Assembly (NCBI RefSeq): GCF_014645655.1
Contig: NZ_BMMD01000004.1
Coordinates: forward strand, 114,762-178,761
Direction of reading: 5' to 3'
Origin: Agromyces bauzanensis
GTDB lineage: Bacteria; Actinomycetota; Actinomycetes; Actinomycetales; Microbacteriaceae
Length of the DNA stretch: 64,000 nt
The first letter of the stretch is position 1. Each line of letters starts with the position of its first letter. A program made the translations under genes and the position numbers. Below, in pieces: positions 12,086-22,635 of the stretch. Under the pieces are notes generated by a model. The model saw only the letters and a list, made by a program, of their open reading frames with translations. It was not told the DNA's origin and searched no databases.

Positions 12086-13623
12086 GGGCGCCTCCAGGTC
12101 CGTCCGTCGCGGGCGAGCAGTTCGTCCGCCGACGCGGGCCCCCAGGTACCGGGCCGGTACTGCTCGGGCCGGCCCTGGGTGGCCCAGAATTCCTCGATGG
12201 GATCGAGGATCTTCCAGGAGAGTTCGACCTCCTCCTGACGGGGGAAGAGCGGCGGGTCGCCGAGCAGCACGTCCAGGATGAGCCGCTCGTACGCCTCGGG
12301 ACTCGCCTCGGTGAAGGCGTGCCCATATCCGAAGTCCATGGTGACGTCGCGCACCTGCATGCCGGCGCCCGGCACCTTCGATCCGAAGCGGATCGTGACG
12401 CCCTCGTCGGGCTGCACGCGGATCACGAGCGCGTTCTGGCCGAGCTCGGAGGTCTGGCTGTCGGCGAACACCTGCTGCGGCGCCCGCTTGAACACGACCG
12501 CGATCTCGGTCACGCGGCGGCCGAGTCGCTTTCCCGCGCGCAGGTAGAACGGCACGCCGGCCCAGCGCCGGGTGCCGATCGTGAGCTTCATCGCGGCGTA
12601 CGTCTCGGTGGTGGACCGGGGGTTCATGCCGTCCTCGTCGAGGAAGCCGACGACCTCCTCACCGCCCTGCCAACCGCCGGAGTACTGCCCGCGGGCGGTG
12701 CCGGCGGCGAGGTCACCGGGCAGCCGCACGGCGGCCAGGATCTTCTCCTTCTCGGCGCGCAGGTCGCCGGCCTTGAAGGAGATCGGCTCCTCCATGGCCG
12801 TGAGGGCGAGCAGCTGGAGCAGGTGGTTCTGGATGACGTCGCGCGCAGCGCCGATCCCGTCGTAGTAGCCCGCGCGGCCACCGACGCCGATGTCCTCGGC
12901 CATCGTGATCTGCACGTGGTCGACGTGGTTGGCGTTCCAGATGGGCTCGTAGAGTTGGTTCGCGAAGCGCAGCGCCAGGATGTTCTGCACCGTCTCCTTG
13001 CCGAGGTAGTGGTCGATACGGAACACCGAGTCGGGCGGGAACACCGAGGCGACGACGTCGTTCAGTTCCCGCGCCGACTGCAGGTCGGACCCGAACGGCT
13101 TCTCGATGACCACCCGACGCCACTGGTCGTCCCGCTGTCCGGTGAGTCCCGACCGCTTCAGCTGCTCGGTGACGAGCGGGAACGACTTCGGCGGGATCGA
13201 CAGGTAGAACGCGTGGTTGCCCATGGTGCCGCGCTTCCGGTCGAGCTCCTCGACGACGCCGCGGAGCCGGTCGAACGCCGCGTCGTCGTCGAAGTCGCCC
13301 TGCACGAACCGGATGCCGCGGGCCAGCTGCTTCCAGACGTCCTCACGGAACTCGGTGCGCGCGTACTGCCTGACCGAGTCGTGGACGACCTGCTCGAAGT
13401 CCTCGTCGGCCCAGTCCCGCCGCGCGAAGCCGACGAGCGCGAAGCCGGGCGGCAGCAGCCCACGATTGGCGAGATCGTAGACCGCGGGCATGAGCTTCTT
13501 GCGCGAGAGGTCGCCGGTGACGCCGAAGATGATGAGACTCGACGGGCCGGCGATGCGGTTGAGGCGGTAGTCCTTGGGCGAGCGCAGCGGGTTGCGCTGC
13601 GCGGAGATCGCGGTCGGAGCCAT
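12082..13623 (-). CDS. zwf: Glucose-6-phosphate 1-dehydrogenase
   Basis: Oxidises glucose 6-phosphate to 6-phosphogluconolactone with production of NADPH. The 513-residue product has the nucleotide-binding start IIFGVTGDLSRKKL, with the GxTGDL pattern typical of this enzyme. It also has the active-site motif RIDHYLGKE and the conserved EKPFG. ATG at 13623 lies 16 bases after the pgi stop. Its neighbour opcA overlaps the 3' end, matching its known partner role. Confidence 0.97.
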   Translation of the reverse strand: MAPTAISAQRNPLRSPKDYRLNRIAGPSSLIIFGVTGDLSRKKLMPAVYDLANRGLLPPGFALVGFARRDWADEDFEQVVHDSVRQYARTEFREDVWKQLARGIRFVQGDFDDDAAFDRLRGVVEELDRKRGTMGNHAFYLSIPPKSFPLVTEQLKRSGLTGQRDDQWRRVVIEKPFGSDLQSARELNDVVASVFPPDSVFRIDHYLGKETVQNILALRFANQLYEPIWNANHVDHVQITMAEDIGVGGRAGYYDGIGAARDVIQNHLLQLLALTAMEEPISFKAGDLRAEKEKILAAVRLPGDLAAGTARGQYSGGWQGGEEVVGFLDEDGMNPRSTTETYAAMKLTIGTRRWAGVPFYLRAGKRLGRRVTEIAVVFKRAPQQVFADSQTSELGQNALVIRVQPDEGVTIRFGSKVPGAGMQVRDVTMDFGYGHAFTEASPEAYERLILDVLLGDPPLFPRQEEVELSWKILDPIEEFWATQGRPEQYRPGTWGPASADELLARDGRTWRRP

Positions 13624-13639
13624 GGAGTCTTCCCTCTGA

Positions 13640-15244
13640 TCAGCCGACGGCGTCGAACAGTGTCGGGATGTTCGACGCAGGCTCCGTCAGCGTGAGCGTG
13701 AGCACTGGCCTGCCGTGATCGGCGAGCACGCTCGCGTCCCCCGAGGCCTGGGCGGCGATGAGCTGGCCGAACGTGAACGGGCGCTCCGGGATCTCGAGGT
13801 CGTCGTCGGCGACCTCGGTGATCTGCAGGAATACGCCGACCGCAGGGCCGCCCTTGTGGAACTGGCCCGTCGAGTGCAGGAAGCGGGGGCCCCAGCCGAA
13901 GGTGACGGGGCGGCCCGCCCGGGTGGCGAGGGCGTCGCGCAGTCCGGCCAGCTCGGGGTGGGCGACTCGGTCGACGTACGCCTGCACCGACAGGTAGCCG
14001 TTCGGCGGAAGCTCCTCGAGCAGTACGTCGATGGCCGACGCGAGGTCGCTCGAGGCGCCGATCACGTCGGGAGTGCCGCGCACCTCGATGCCGTCGGCCA
14101 CGAATGCCGCGGGTGCGGGCTCGGGGCGGGCGTCGAGCAGACCGCGTGCGGCGATCTTGGCCGACTCGACGTCGGGCTGGTCGAACGGGTTGATCCCGAG
14201 CAGCCGGCCCGCCACGGCGGTGGCGTACTCCCACACGAGCAACTGCGCGCCGAGCGTGCCCGACACCCGGATGTCGCCCGAGGGGTCGTCGACGAAGATC
14301 TCGTCACCGGCGTCGTCGACGAGTCGCACGACCTGCACGTCAGGAAGGCGGGCGGCGAGCTCGGGTGCTTCGGCGTCGAGGACGACGGGCAGGATGCCGG
14401 TCCCCTTCTTGCCCGTGGACTCGGCGATGAGCTGCTCGGCCCAGTCGGCGAAACCGACGACGTGCGTGCCGTCGGCGACGATCGCGAGCTTGTCGCGGAG
14501 AGGCGCCGTGGCCGCGATCGCCGCCCCGAGCACGAGGCCGGGGTTCTCTGCGGTGTCGACCGCGAGCGACAGTTCGATGGTCTCGGCCTCGTCGAGGATC
14601 TCGGCGATGTCGACGCCGGCGAGGCCCGAAGGCACGAGGCCGAATGCCGTGAGCGCGGAGTACCGGCCGCCCACGGTCGGATCAGCGTTGAACACGCGGT
14701 AGCCGGCGGCGCGAGCGGACTCGTCGAGCGGCGAGCCGGGATCGGTCACGACGATGATGCGCGACGTCGGGTCGATACCGGCATCACGGAAGGCCCGCTC
14801 GTACACGCGGCGCTGGCTGTCGGTCTCGACCGTCGAGCCCGACTTCGACGAGACGACGAGGGCTGACCGACCGAGACGGTCGGCGAGCGCCGCCCGCACC
14901 TGGCCGGGTTCGGTCGAGTCGAGCACCGTGAGTCCGACCCGCGCGGTGCGAGTGATGACCTCGGGCGCGAGGGAGGATCCCCCCATGCCGGCGAGCACGA
15001 TGTGGTCGACGCCCTTGGCCTCGAGCTGCTCGCGGAGCGCCTCGATCTCGGCGACGAGCGGCCGCGAGACGGCCACCGCCTCGGTCCATCCGAGGCGCTT
15101 GGCGGACTCCTCCTCGGCGGCCGGGCCCCAGAGCGAGGCATCCTGGCCGGTGATGCCGCTGGCCACGAGGTCGGCCACGAGCTGCGGCACGACTCGGCGA
15201 ACGGCATCGGCGGCGGCGCCGCTGACCGAGATGCGGAAGCTCAT
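13640..15244 (-). CDS. pgi: Glucose-6-phosphate isomerase
   Basis: Interconverts glucose 6-phosphate and fructose 6-phosphate. The 534-residue product begins [11 protein letters not shown] and carries the sugar-isomerase features [26 protein letters not shown] and [20 protein letters not shown]. The open frame continues upstream in minus-strand sense, but ATG at 15244 overlaps the transaldolase stop in an ATGA arrangement and matches the usual start. It resembles the actinobacterial variant often paired with transaldolase; fused tal-pgi proteins exist in other bacteria, and here the genes are separate but coupled. Confidence 0.93.
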   Translation of the reverse strand: MSFRISVSGAAADAVRRVVPQLVADLVASGITGQDASLWGPAAEEESAKRLGWTEAVAVSRPLVAEIEALREQLEAKGVDHIVLAGMGGSSLAPEVITRTARVGLTVLDSTEPGQVRAALADRLGRSALVVSSKSGSTVETDSQRRVYERAFRDAGIDPTSRIIVVTDPGSPLDESARAAGYRVFNADPTVGGRYSALTAFGLVPSGLAGVDIAEILDEAETIELSLAVDTAENPGLVLGAAIAATAPLRDKLAIVADGTHVVGFADWAEQLIAESTGKKGTGILPVVLDAEAPELAARLPDVQVVRLVDDAGDEIFVDDPSGDIRVSGTLGAQLLVWEYATAVAGRLLGINPFDQPDVESAKIAARGLLDARPEPAPAAFVADGIEVRGTPDVIGASSDLASAIDVLLEELPPNGYLSVQAYVDRVAHPELAGLRDALATRAGRPVTFGWGPRFLHSTGQFHKGGPAVGVFLQITEVADDDLEIPERPFTFGQLIAAQASGDASVLADHGRPVLTLTLTEPASNIPTLFDAVG

Positions 15245-16353
15245 CGCGCCGCCTCCAGCGCACCGCGGACGGTGTCGAGCAGTTCGTGCCACGAGACGAT
15301 GAACTTCTCCACGCCCTCGCGCTCGAGCACCCCGGTGACGTCGTCGTAGTCGACACCCGCGCGCGCAAGCGCGTCGAGCACGGCGCCCGCGTCGGCGTAG
15401 GCACCCGTGACGGTGTCGCCCTCGATCACGCCGTGGTCGAAGGTGGCCTCGAGCGTCTTCTCGGGCATCGTGTTGACCACGCCGGGCGCGACGAGCTCGG
15501 TCACGTAGAGGGTGTCGGGCAGCGACGGGTCCTTCACGCCGGTCGAGGCCCACAGGGGGCGCTGGCGGTGCCCGCCGTCGTCGAGCAGGGCGGTCGCGCG
15601 CTCGGACGCGAAATGCGCGACGTAGAGCTCGTACGCGAGGCGGGCGTTCGCGACGCCGGCCTTGCCCTTCAGCGCGAGGGCCTCGTCGGTGCCGATCTCG
15701 CTCAGGCGCCGATCGACCTCGGTGTCGACACGTGACACGAAGAACGAGGCGACCGAGTGGATGCTCGACAGGTCGAGGCCCGCCGCCTTCGCCTGCTCGA
15801 GGCCGGTCAGGTACGCGTCGATGACCTGGCGGTAGCGGTCGAGGCTGAAGATCAGGGTGACGTTGACGCTGATGCCGGCGCCGATAGCGGCGGTGATCGC
15901 CGGAAGCCCCTCGAGGGTGGCCGGGATCTTGATCATGACGTTCGGCCGGTCGACCTTGTCCCAGAGTCGGTGGGCTTCGGCGATGGTCGCGTCGGTGTCG
16001 TTCGCGAGGTCGGGGGAGACCTCGATCGAGACTCGGCCGTCGTAGCCGTCGGTGGTGTCGTACACCGGGCGGAAGAGGTCGGCCGCATCGCGCACGTCGG
16101 CGGTCGTCGTCTCGAACACGGCCGCCTCGACGTCGGCACCCTGGCCGGCGAGCTCGTGCAGCTGCTCGGTGTAGCCCTCGCCCTTCGCGAGGGCACCCGC
16201 GAAGATGGTCGGGTTGGTGGTCACGCCGACGACGTTGCGCTCGGCGATCAGCCGCTCGAGCCCGCCCGAGGTGATTCGCTCACGCGACAGGTCGTCGAGC
16301 CAGATGCTCACGCCGGCGGAGGACAGCGCTGCGGTGGGGGAGGTGGTGGTCAT
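15241..16353 (-). CDS. tal: Transaldolase
   Basis: Transfers a dihydroxyacetone unit between sugar phosphates in the non-oxidative pentose phosphate pathway. The 370-residue product has the N-terminal [12 protein letters not shown], the NPTIFAGA segment and the Schiff-base lysine in [11 protein letters not shown]. It is of the longer actinobacterial/plant-like type. ATG at 16353 lies 27 bases after the tkt stop, and the 3' end overlaps pgi. Confidence 0.96.
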   Translation of the reverse strand: MTTTSPTAALSSAGVSIWLDDLSRERITSGGLERLIAERNVVGVTTNPTIFAGALAKGEGYTEQLHELAGQGADVEAAVFETTTADVRDAADLFRPVYDTTDGYDGRVSIEVSPDLANDTDATIAEAHRLWDKVDRPNVMIKIPATLEGLPAITAAIGAGISVNVTLIFSLDRYRQVIDAYLTGLEQAKAAGLDLSSIHSVASFFVSRVDTEVDRRLSEIGTDEALALKGKAGVANARLAYELYVAHFASERATALLDDGGHRQRPLWASTGVKDPSLPDTLYVTELVAPGVVNTMPEKTLEATFDHGVIEGDTVTGAYADAGAVLDALARAGVDYDDVTGVLEREGVEKFIVSWHELLDTVRGALEAAR

Positions 16354-16380
16354 GGGGTGTCGTCTCCTTCGTTGCGCGCG

Positions 16381-18474
<2,094 letters not shown>

Positions 18475-18800
18475 GAGGTGCTGTTCCTTCCGATCGTGAC
18501 GGCGTCGGGAACCGTCGGGCCCGACCCGCCGAGGACGTTGCGGCGCGGTCCGCCACGCGGGCGGTTTCGACCGGGCACGTGTTCGCGTGACGCCCGGTTG
18601 GTCGAACCCGTGGAGCCGGGCGCGCATTCCCCAAGTATATGGATGCAGGTGCACTCCGTGACGGGCTGTGACTCACGCGCGACGCCGTGCGATGCGAGGT
18701 CGGCAAGCGCATTCCGATCGATGCTCGCGCGGCCATGGCCTAGAATCGTCTGGGGTCGCGCGGAGTCTGGCCGAATGTGCCCGCGCCCGGAAGAGGAACG
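18475..18800. promoter_or_regulatory. Divergent intergenic region tkt / ctaB
   Basis: This 326-bp spacer holds no convincing gene. On the minus strand TATACT (complement of 18634-18639) is a good -10 candidate for the tkt operon and would give a leader of about 150 bases. On the plus strand TAGAAT at 18741-18746 is a -10 candidate for ctaB, 55 bases before its start. No clear -35 boxes or operators were recognised for either. Confidence 0.4.
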
Positions 18801-19721
18801 ATGCAGGCAGCCGTACACATCCGCGAGTCGCGACCGCCCATGACGGTCCGGAGCAAGCTGTCGGCCTACCTCGCGCTGACGAAGCCGCGAGTCATCGAGC
18901 TGCTGCTCGTCGTCACCGCGCCCACCATGATCCTCGCGCAGGACGGCCTGCCCGACCTGTGGCTGCTCGTCGCCACCCTCATCGGCGGCGCCATGAGCGC
19001 CGGTTCCGCCGGAGCGTTCAACTGCTACATCGATCGTGACATCGACCGGGTGATGAAGCGCACGCAGGGGCGCCCGCTCGTCACCGGCGAGCTCACCGAC
19101 CGCGAGGCGATCGTCTTCGCGTACGGTCTCGGCGCGGCATCCATCGCGTGGCTCTGGGTCTTCACGAACTGGCTCGCCGCCCTGCTCTCGCTCGCCGCGA
19201 TCCTCCTGTACGTCGTCTTCTACAGCCTCATCCTGAAGCGCCGCACCGCCCAGAACATCGTCTGGGGGGGAATCGCGGGATGCATGCCCGTGCTCATCGG
19301 CTGGGCTGCCGTCACCGAGAGCCTCACCTGGACGCCGTTCATCCTCTTCCTGATCATCTTCCTCTGGACGCCGCCGCACTACTGGCCGCTGTCGATGAAG
19401 TACCGCGACGACTACGCCGCCGCCGGCGTGCCCATGCTCGCCGTCGTTCGCGGTCGCGCACAGGTCGGACTGCAGGTGATCCTCTACGCCTGGGCGACCG
19501 TCGCGTCCTCGTTGCTGCTCATCCCCGTCGCGGGCATGGGCCTCGTCTACTCGACCATCGCGTTCGTCACGGGGGCGTGGTTCATCTCCGAGACGCACCG
19601 CCTCTACAACCTCGCCATCCGGCACGAGCAGGTCTCGCCGATGCGCGTGTTCCACGGGTCGATCGTGTACCTCTCGCTCCTGTTCCTCGCGATCGGGATC
19701 GACCCGCTGCTCCCGTTCTGA
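18801..19721 (+). CDS. ctaB: Heme o synthase (protoheme IX farnesyltransferase)
   Basis: A membrane prenyltransferase of the UbiA family that adds farnesyl to heme b, the first step towards heme a for cytochrome oxidase. The 306-residue product has [12 protein letters not shown] at the first helix, the Asp-rich motif [17 protein letters not shown] and multiple hydrophobic helices. ATG at 18801 follows AGAGGAA; an upstream ATG at 18777 is less well placed. The last 44 bases (19680-19723) have a near-identical second copy at 22156-22199, showing that the accessory gene downstream entered at the ctaB 3' end. Confidence 0.95.
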   Translation: MQAAVHIRESRPPMTVRSKLSAYLALTKPRVIELLLVVTAPTMILAQDGLPDLWLLVATLIGGAMSAGSAGAFNCYIDRDIDRVMKRTQGRPLVTGELTDREAIVFAYGLGAASIAWLWVFTNWLAALLSLAAILLYVVFYSLILKRRTAQNIVWGGIAGCMPVLIGWAAVTESLTWTPFILFLIIFLWTPPHYWPLSMKYRDDYAAAGVPMLAVVRGRAQVGLQVILYAWATVASSLLLIPVAGMGLVYSTIAFVTGAWFISETHRLYNLAIRHEQVSPMRVFHGSIVYLSLLFLAIGIDPLLPF

Positions 19722-19849
19722 GCGAAAAGGCGGACGCGCCGTCAGGCGCATGCTCGACTCCAGCGATGGCTGCCGCTTCCGCTCGCCGACGGTGTCGTCG
19801 TCGTGGACCGCCGCCGGTGATGCCTGAATGTGCAGCGACCGGCGCCCCG

Positions 19850-19871
19850 ACGGGCAGGTGATCCTGCCCGT
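19850..19871 (+). terminator. Perfect 9-bp hairpin downstream of ctaB
   Basis: ACGGGCAGG (19850-19858) and CCTGCCCGT (19863-19871) are perfect arms around a TGAT loop. It lies about 130 bases past the ctaB stop and 58 before the next start. It could end ctaB transcription or act in the leader of the HNH protein. Confidence 0.5.
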
Positions 19872-19928
19872 GAAGTCGGAGAACGCCGACCTATCCTGAA
19901 GGTCAGGACGACCGCAGCGGAGGTCGAG

Positions 19929-22121
19929 ATGCAGGTCAGCGCCATGCCGTTCGCCCGTGGGACGGGGCCTACCCGGGACGGCGCTCGGCCGCCGCCGCAC
20001 CGATCCGCCTCCGTCGCCGGTCTCGAGACGGCCGGCAGGTTCGCCCCGTCGGCAGCAGCTCGAGTGCTCACCCTCCAGCGGACCGCCGGCAACGCGGCCG
20101 TTTCCCGCATGCTGCAAGCGAGTGCGACCAGCTCCCATTCACTGCAGCGGGACCCTCTGACCGACTTCGCCCTCGGGAAGCCCACGACGAGTCCATTCGG
20201 CTTCGCCCCGCCCGCCGAGCAGCTCCGATTCACTTCGCGCATCTTCCTCGAGCACTCACTGCCGACCGAGTGCCCGAGGTGCCATCGTGACCGGCCGACG
20301 ACGCCGATGCCGGAGCGCTTCGTCGATCGCGAAGCCACCGAGCCGCGGCTTGTCACCTGGGCCGGCGAGTCGGAGAAGATGCTGCATACCGGCGCAGCCG
20401 TGCGGGCGATGCAGCTCGATCCAGGCGCCACCGATCGGCTCGTCGACGACTACGGTGTCGGACTGACCAAGCGCATCACCGCCACCCACGAGTTCGAGGG
20501 CTCTGATGCGGTCCGGATCAGTGGAGCCGAGACCATTCGTCAGAGGTGGGGCGACATTCGCGCCGGAGTTCGGGATGGCCTTGCCGATTGGTACCAGAAG
20601 GAGTTGCTGACGGCTGTCGGTCTGACGCCGAAGCTCGGCGAGCCGATTCTCGAGCCGGACAGACTGCGGGCCGTGCTCACCACCCACCACGGTGAGGCGG
20701 CGCCTCTCGGGCGCTGGAACGCGGTCGTGCTCCCAGGGCAGAGGATCGGGCCGTTCCAGATCACCGACATCGGCGCCGGCCAGATCTGGTTCCACCGCCC
20801 CGAGCGACCTCTGTGGATGTACCAGATCGGCCAGAGCGACTTCATTCGCGGCCATGACCCGTTCGTCGCCTCAGTCACGGAGCAGGTGTACGACAAGACG
20901 AGATGGATCCAGCACGCCACCCCGTTGCTGTTGAAGGCCGGCGCCTTCGCACTCGGTTTCTCCGGCAGCATCGCACTCGTGATCGCCGCGATCGCCATCG
21001 ACGAGTTCGCGACCGAGATGCAGGCCGACGCCGAGGGCCGACCAGGACGCGATCTCACGGAGATTCTGGGCAGCGCGGGTACCCAGTTGCTGGTCGACCG
21101 GATCTTCCATGGGCTCTTCGGTGGGGCGGGCAGGGCCGCGGCAGCCACCGGGAAGCTCGGGCAGAGGGTCGAGCGTGTTTCTGAGCAGGCGCTGCCCGCC
21201 ATCCGTCGTGAGCTCGCCCAGTCGGAGAAGCCCCTGGTCAAGCAGGCGCTTGATGCCGGCACCGCCCAGAAGGTCACCGATGAGGCGCTGAAGCGCGAGG
21301 GCTATCTGGCGCAGGTGGCAGTTGAGAGCGGTGGCCAGAAGCACATCTTCCGACTGCACGAGAGGGGCACCTGGTGCCGATTCAGCGATCGCATCTGCGG
21401 GCTCGACCTCGGCGCTGACGTGGCCACTGCGGCGAAGTCGCCCAAGTCCTTCACGCAAGGCAAGCTGAACACCCTGCAGGAGCGACTCACGACCATCCAG
21501 GATGAAGCCGCGTTCCTCCGTGCCGTGCACACCAGGATGAAACCGGGCGGGAAGATGGATCTCTCCCTACTGAGCAGCCAGGAACGGGCCGCGCTCGAGG
21601 AGATCGTTGGAGATCCAGCGAAACTCACCCTGCGGGAACTCGCCGACCGGCCGCGTGAGCTCGGTCGGGAGCTGGCCGCCGGATTGGAGTCGCAACTCAG
21701 GCTGATCAAGCAGCTCTACCGCGAGGGCCAGCCGCTCTACGTGATCATGCGCGCCGCATCGCCGAGCTTCGCGGCGCGCGGCAAGGTGCTCGGGGCCGCA
21801 TATGGTCGGGACGCTGCGACCGGACTGTTGCCGAGAACCGGGGCGTTGGCCGTCGACCACGTCGTTCCGTTGAATGAGATCGTCCGGATGAAGGGGTTCG
21901 ACGCGCTCCGTCCTGAACGACAACTCGAGGTCGTGAACGACATCCGGAATCTCCGAGCCGTCGACGCCGCCGCGAACGCCTCCCGCGGCGACCGATCCTG
22001 GTCGGCGTGGTCGCAGGCCGCGATCTACTACGACCCGGCCGCTCTTGCCAGGATGAGGTCGTTGGAGGACGAGCTCCGGGGCTACATCGAGGGCCGGATC
22101 GCTGCCCTCGCCCGTCACTGA
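19929..22121 (+). CDS. Putative eCIS-associated toxin: LQ-GN leader motif, hydrophobic helix, C-terminal HNH-like nuclease
   Basis: The 730-residue product is not a known named protein. Residues 49-62 read LQRTAGNAAVSRML, a motif I recall from N-terminal regions of cargo and DUF4157 proteins linked to extracellular contractile injection systems. A CPRCH cluster is at 115-119. One hydrophobic helix spans about 333-357 and is followed by a Gly/Ala-rich, helical region. The end resembles an HNH nuclease: VDHVVPLNEI with Asp643-His644, then NDIRNL (Asn670, Asn674) and AANASRGDRSW (Asn683). ATG at 19929 follows GGAGGT at 19919-19924; a GTG at 19830 is in frame but lacks such a site. No secretion machinery gene or obvious immunity gene is adjacent. 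Function as a DNA-cleaving effector is inference. Confidence 0.6.
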   Translation: MQVSAMPFARGTGPTRDGARPPPHRSASVAGLETAGRFAPSAAARVLTLQRTAGNAAVSRMLQASATSSHSLQRDPLTDFALGKPTTSPFGFAPPAEQLRFTSRIFLEHSLPTECPRCHRDRPTTPMPERFVDREATEPRLVTWAGESEKMLHTGAAVRAMQLDPGATDRLVDDYGVGLTKRITATHEFEGSDAVRISGAETIRQRWGDIRAGVRDGLADWYQKELLTAVGLTPKLGEPILEPDRLRAVLTTHHGEAAPLGRWNAVVLPGQRIGPFQITDIGAGQIWFHRPERPLWMYQIGQSDFIRGHDPFVASVTEQVYDKTRWIQHATPLLLKAGAFALGFSGSIALVIAAIAIDEFATEMQADAEGRPGRDLTEILGSAGTQLLVDRIFHGLFGGAGRAAAATGKLGQRVERVSEQALPAIRRELAQSEKPLVKQALDAGTAQKVTDEALKREGYLAQVAVESGGQKHIFRLHERGTWCRFSDRICGLDLGADVATAAKSPKSFTQGKLNTLQERLTTIQDEAAFLRAVHTRMKPGGKMDLSLLSSQERAALEEIVGDPAKLTLRELADRPRELGRELAAGLESQLRLIKQLYREGQPLYVIMRAASPSFAARGKVLGAAYGRDAATGLLPRTGALAVDHVVPLNEIVRMKGFDALRPERQLEVVNDIRNLRAVDAAANASRGDRSWSAWSQAAIYYDPAALARMRSLEDELRGYIEGRIAALARH

Positions 22122-22130
22122 TCCGAAGCC

Positions 22131-22197
22131 TCTCGCTGCTGTTCCTCGCGATCTGCTGTTCCTCGCGATCGGCGTCGACCCGCTGCTGCCGTTCTGA
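22131..22197 (+). pseudogene. Displaced 3' end of ctaB with a 17-bp internal tandem duplication
   Basis: From 22156 to 22199 the sequence matches the ctaB 3' end at 19680-19723 with only 3 differences in 44 bases. It would encode LLFLAIGVDPLLPF and a stop; intact ctaB has [15 protein letters not shown] 17-base unit, CTGCTGTTCCTCGCGAT, is repeated in tandem at 22136-22152 and 22153-22169. It is followed by a strong hairpin. I read this as the original ctaB tail left behind when the upstream gene was inserted. Confidence 0.75.
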
Positions 22198-22205
22198 GCC
22201 GGATC

Positions 22206-22227
22206 GGCGGCCGGAGAACCGGCCGCC
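22206..22227 (+). terminator. Perfect 9-bp hairpin after the ctaB remnant
   Basis: GGCGGCCGG (22206-22214) and CCGGCCGCC (22219-22227) form a perfect stem with an AGAA loop, 8 bases after the remnant stop codon. It is probably the ancestral ctaB terminator. It now ends transcription of the HNH protein gene and faces the convergent lipoprotein gene. Confidence 0.7.
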
Positions 22228-22236
22228 GGCGGAGGG

Positions 22237-22497
22237 TCATCGATCCGAGCGCTGGCGTTCCAGGTGGAGACGACGCAGGCTCATGTTGTCGTCGACCACG
22301 GGCTCCGTCTCGCAGATGCCTTCGGGTGCTCGCTCGCGGATCCAGGCGGGGGCGTTGCACACCTCCGTGCTGGCGAAGCGCTCCTTCTCGACGGTGGTGA
22401 CCTTCGTGGTGTCCTCGGAGGCCTGGTTGCAGCCGACCAGCGTCAGCGTCAGGGCCGCGACCAGGGCTGAGGTGCCGAGGGTGCGTGCGGTGTTCAT
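22237..22497 (-). CDS. Small putative lipoprotein, unknown function
   Basis: The 86-residue product starts MNTARTLG and has a hydrophobic signal segment ending in LTLVGC, a lipobox with Cys23. The mature part is short and charged (EVCNAPAWIRERAPEGICETEP) with two further Cys residues that could form a disulfide. On the minus strand GGAAGGAAG (complement of 22502-22510) is best spaced for ATG at 22497; ATG at 22500 is also possible. It is convergent with the HNH protein gene. It is a candidate partner only by position; a surface lipoprotein is not an expected inhibitor of a cytosolic nuclease. Confidence 0.6.
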   Translation of the reverse strand: MNTARTLGTSALVAALTLTLVGCNQASEDTTKVTTVEKERFASTEVCNAPAWIRERAPEGICETEPVVDDNMSLRRLHLERQRSDR

Positions 22498-22635
22498 CAT
22501 GCTTCCTTCCGTCATCGGTCGTGATGATGCGATCCACGATCCGCTCGAGGGCAGCGATGCCGAATCGGATGCTTCCCCTGAGATCAGGGCCGAAAGACCT
22601 GAGATCCGCGCCCGCGACAGTGCCAGACTGGGACC

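Noticed and set aside
22237..22497. Lipoprotein as an immunity protein for the HNH protein
   Set aside because: It is convergent, exported and short. Nuclease immunity proteins are normally cytosolic and encoded directly downstream in the same direction. There is no positive evidence.
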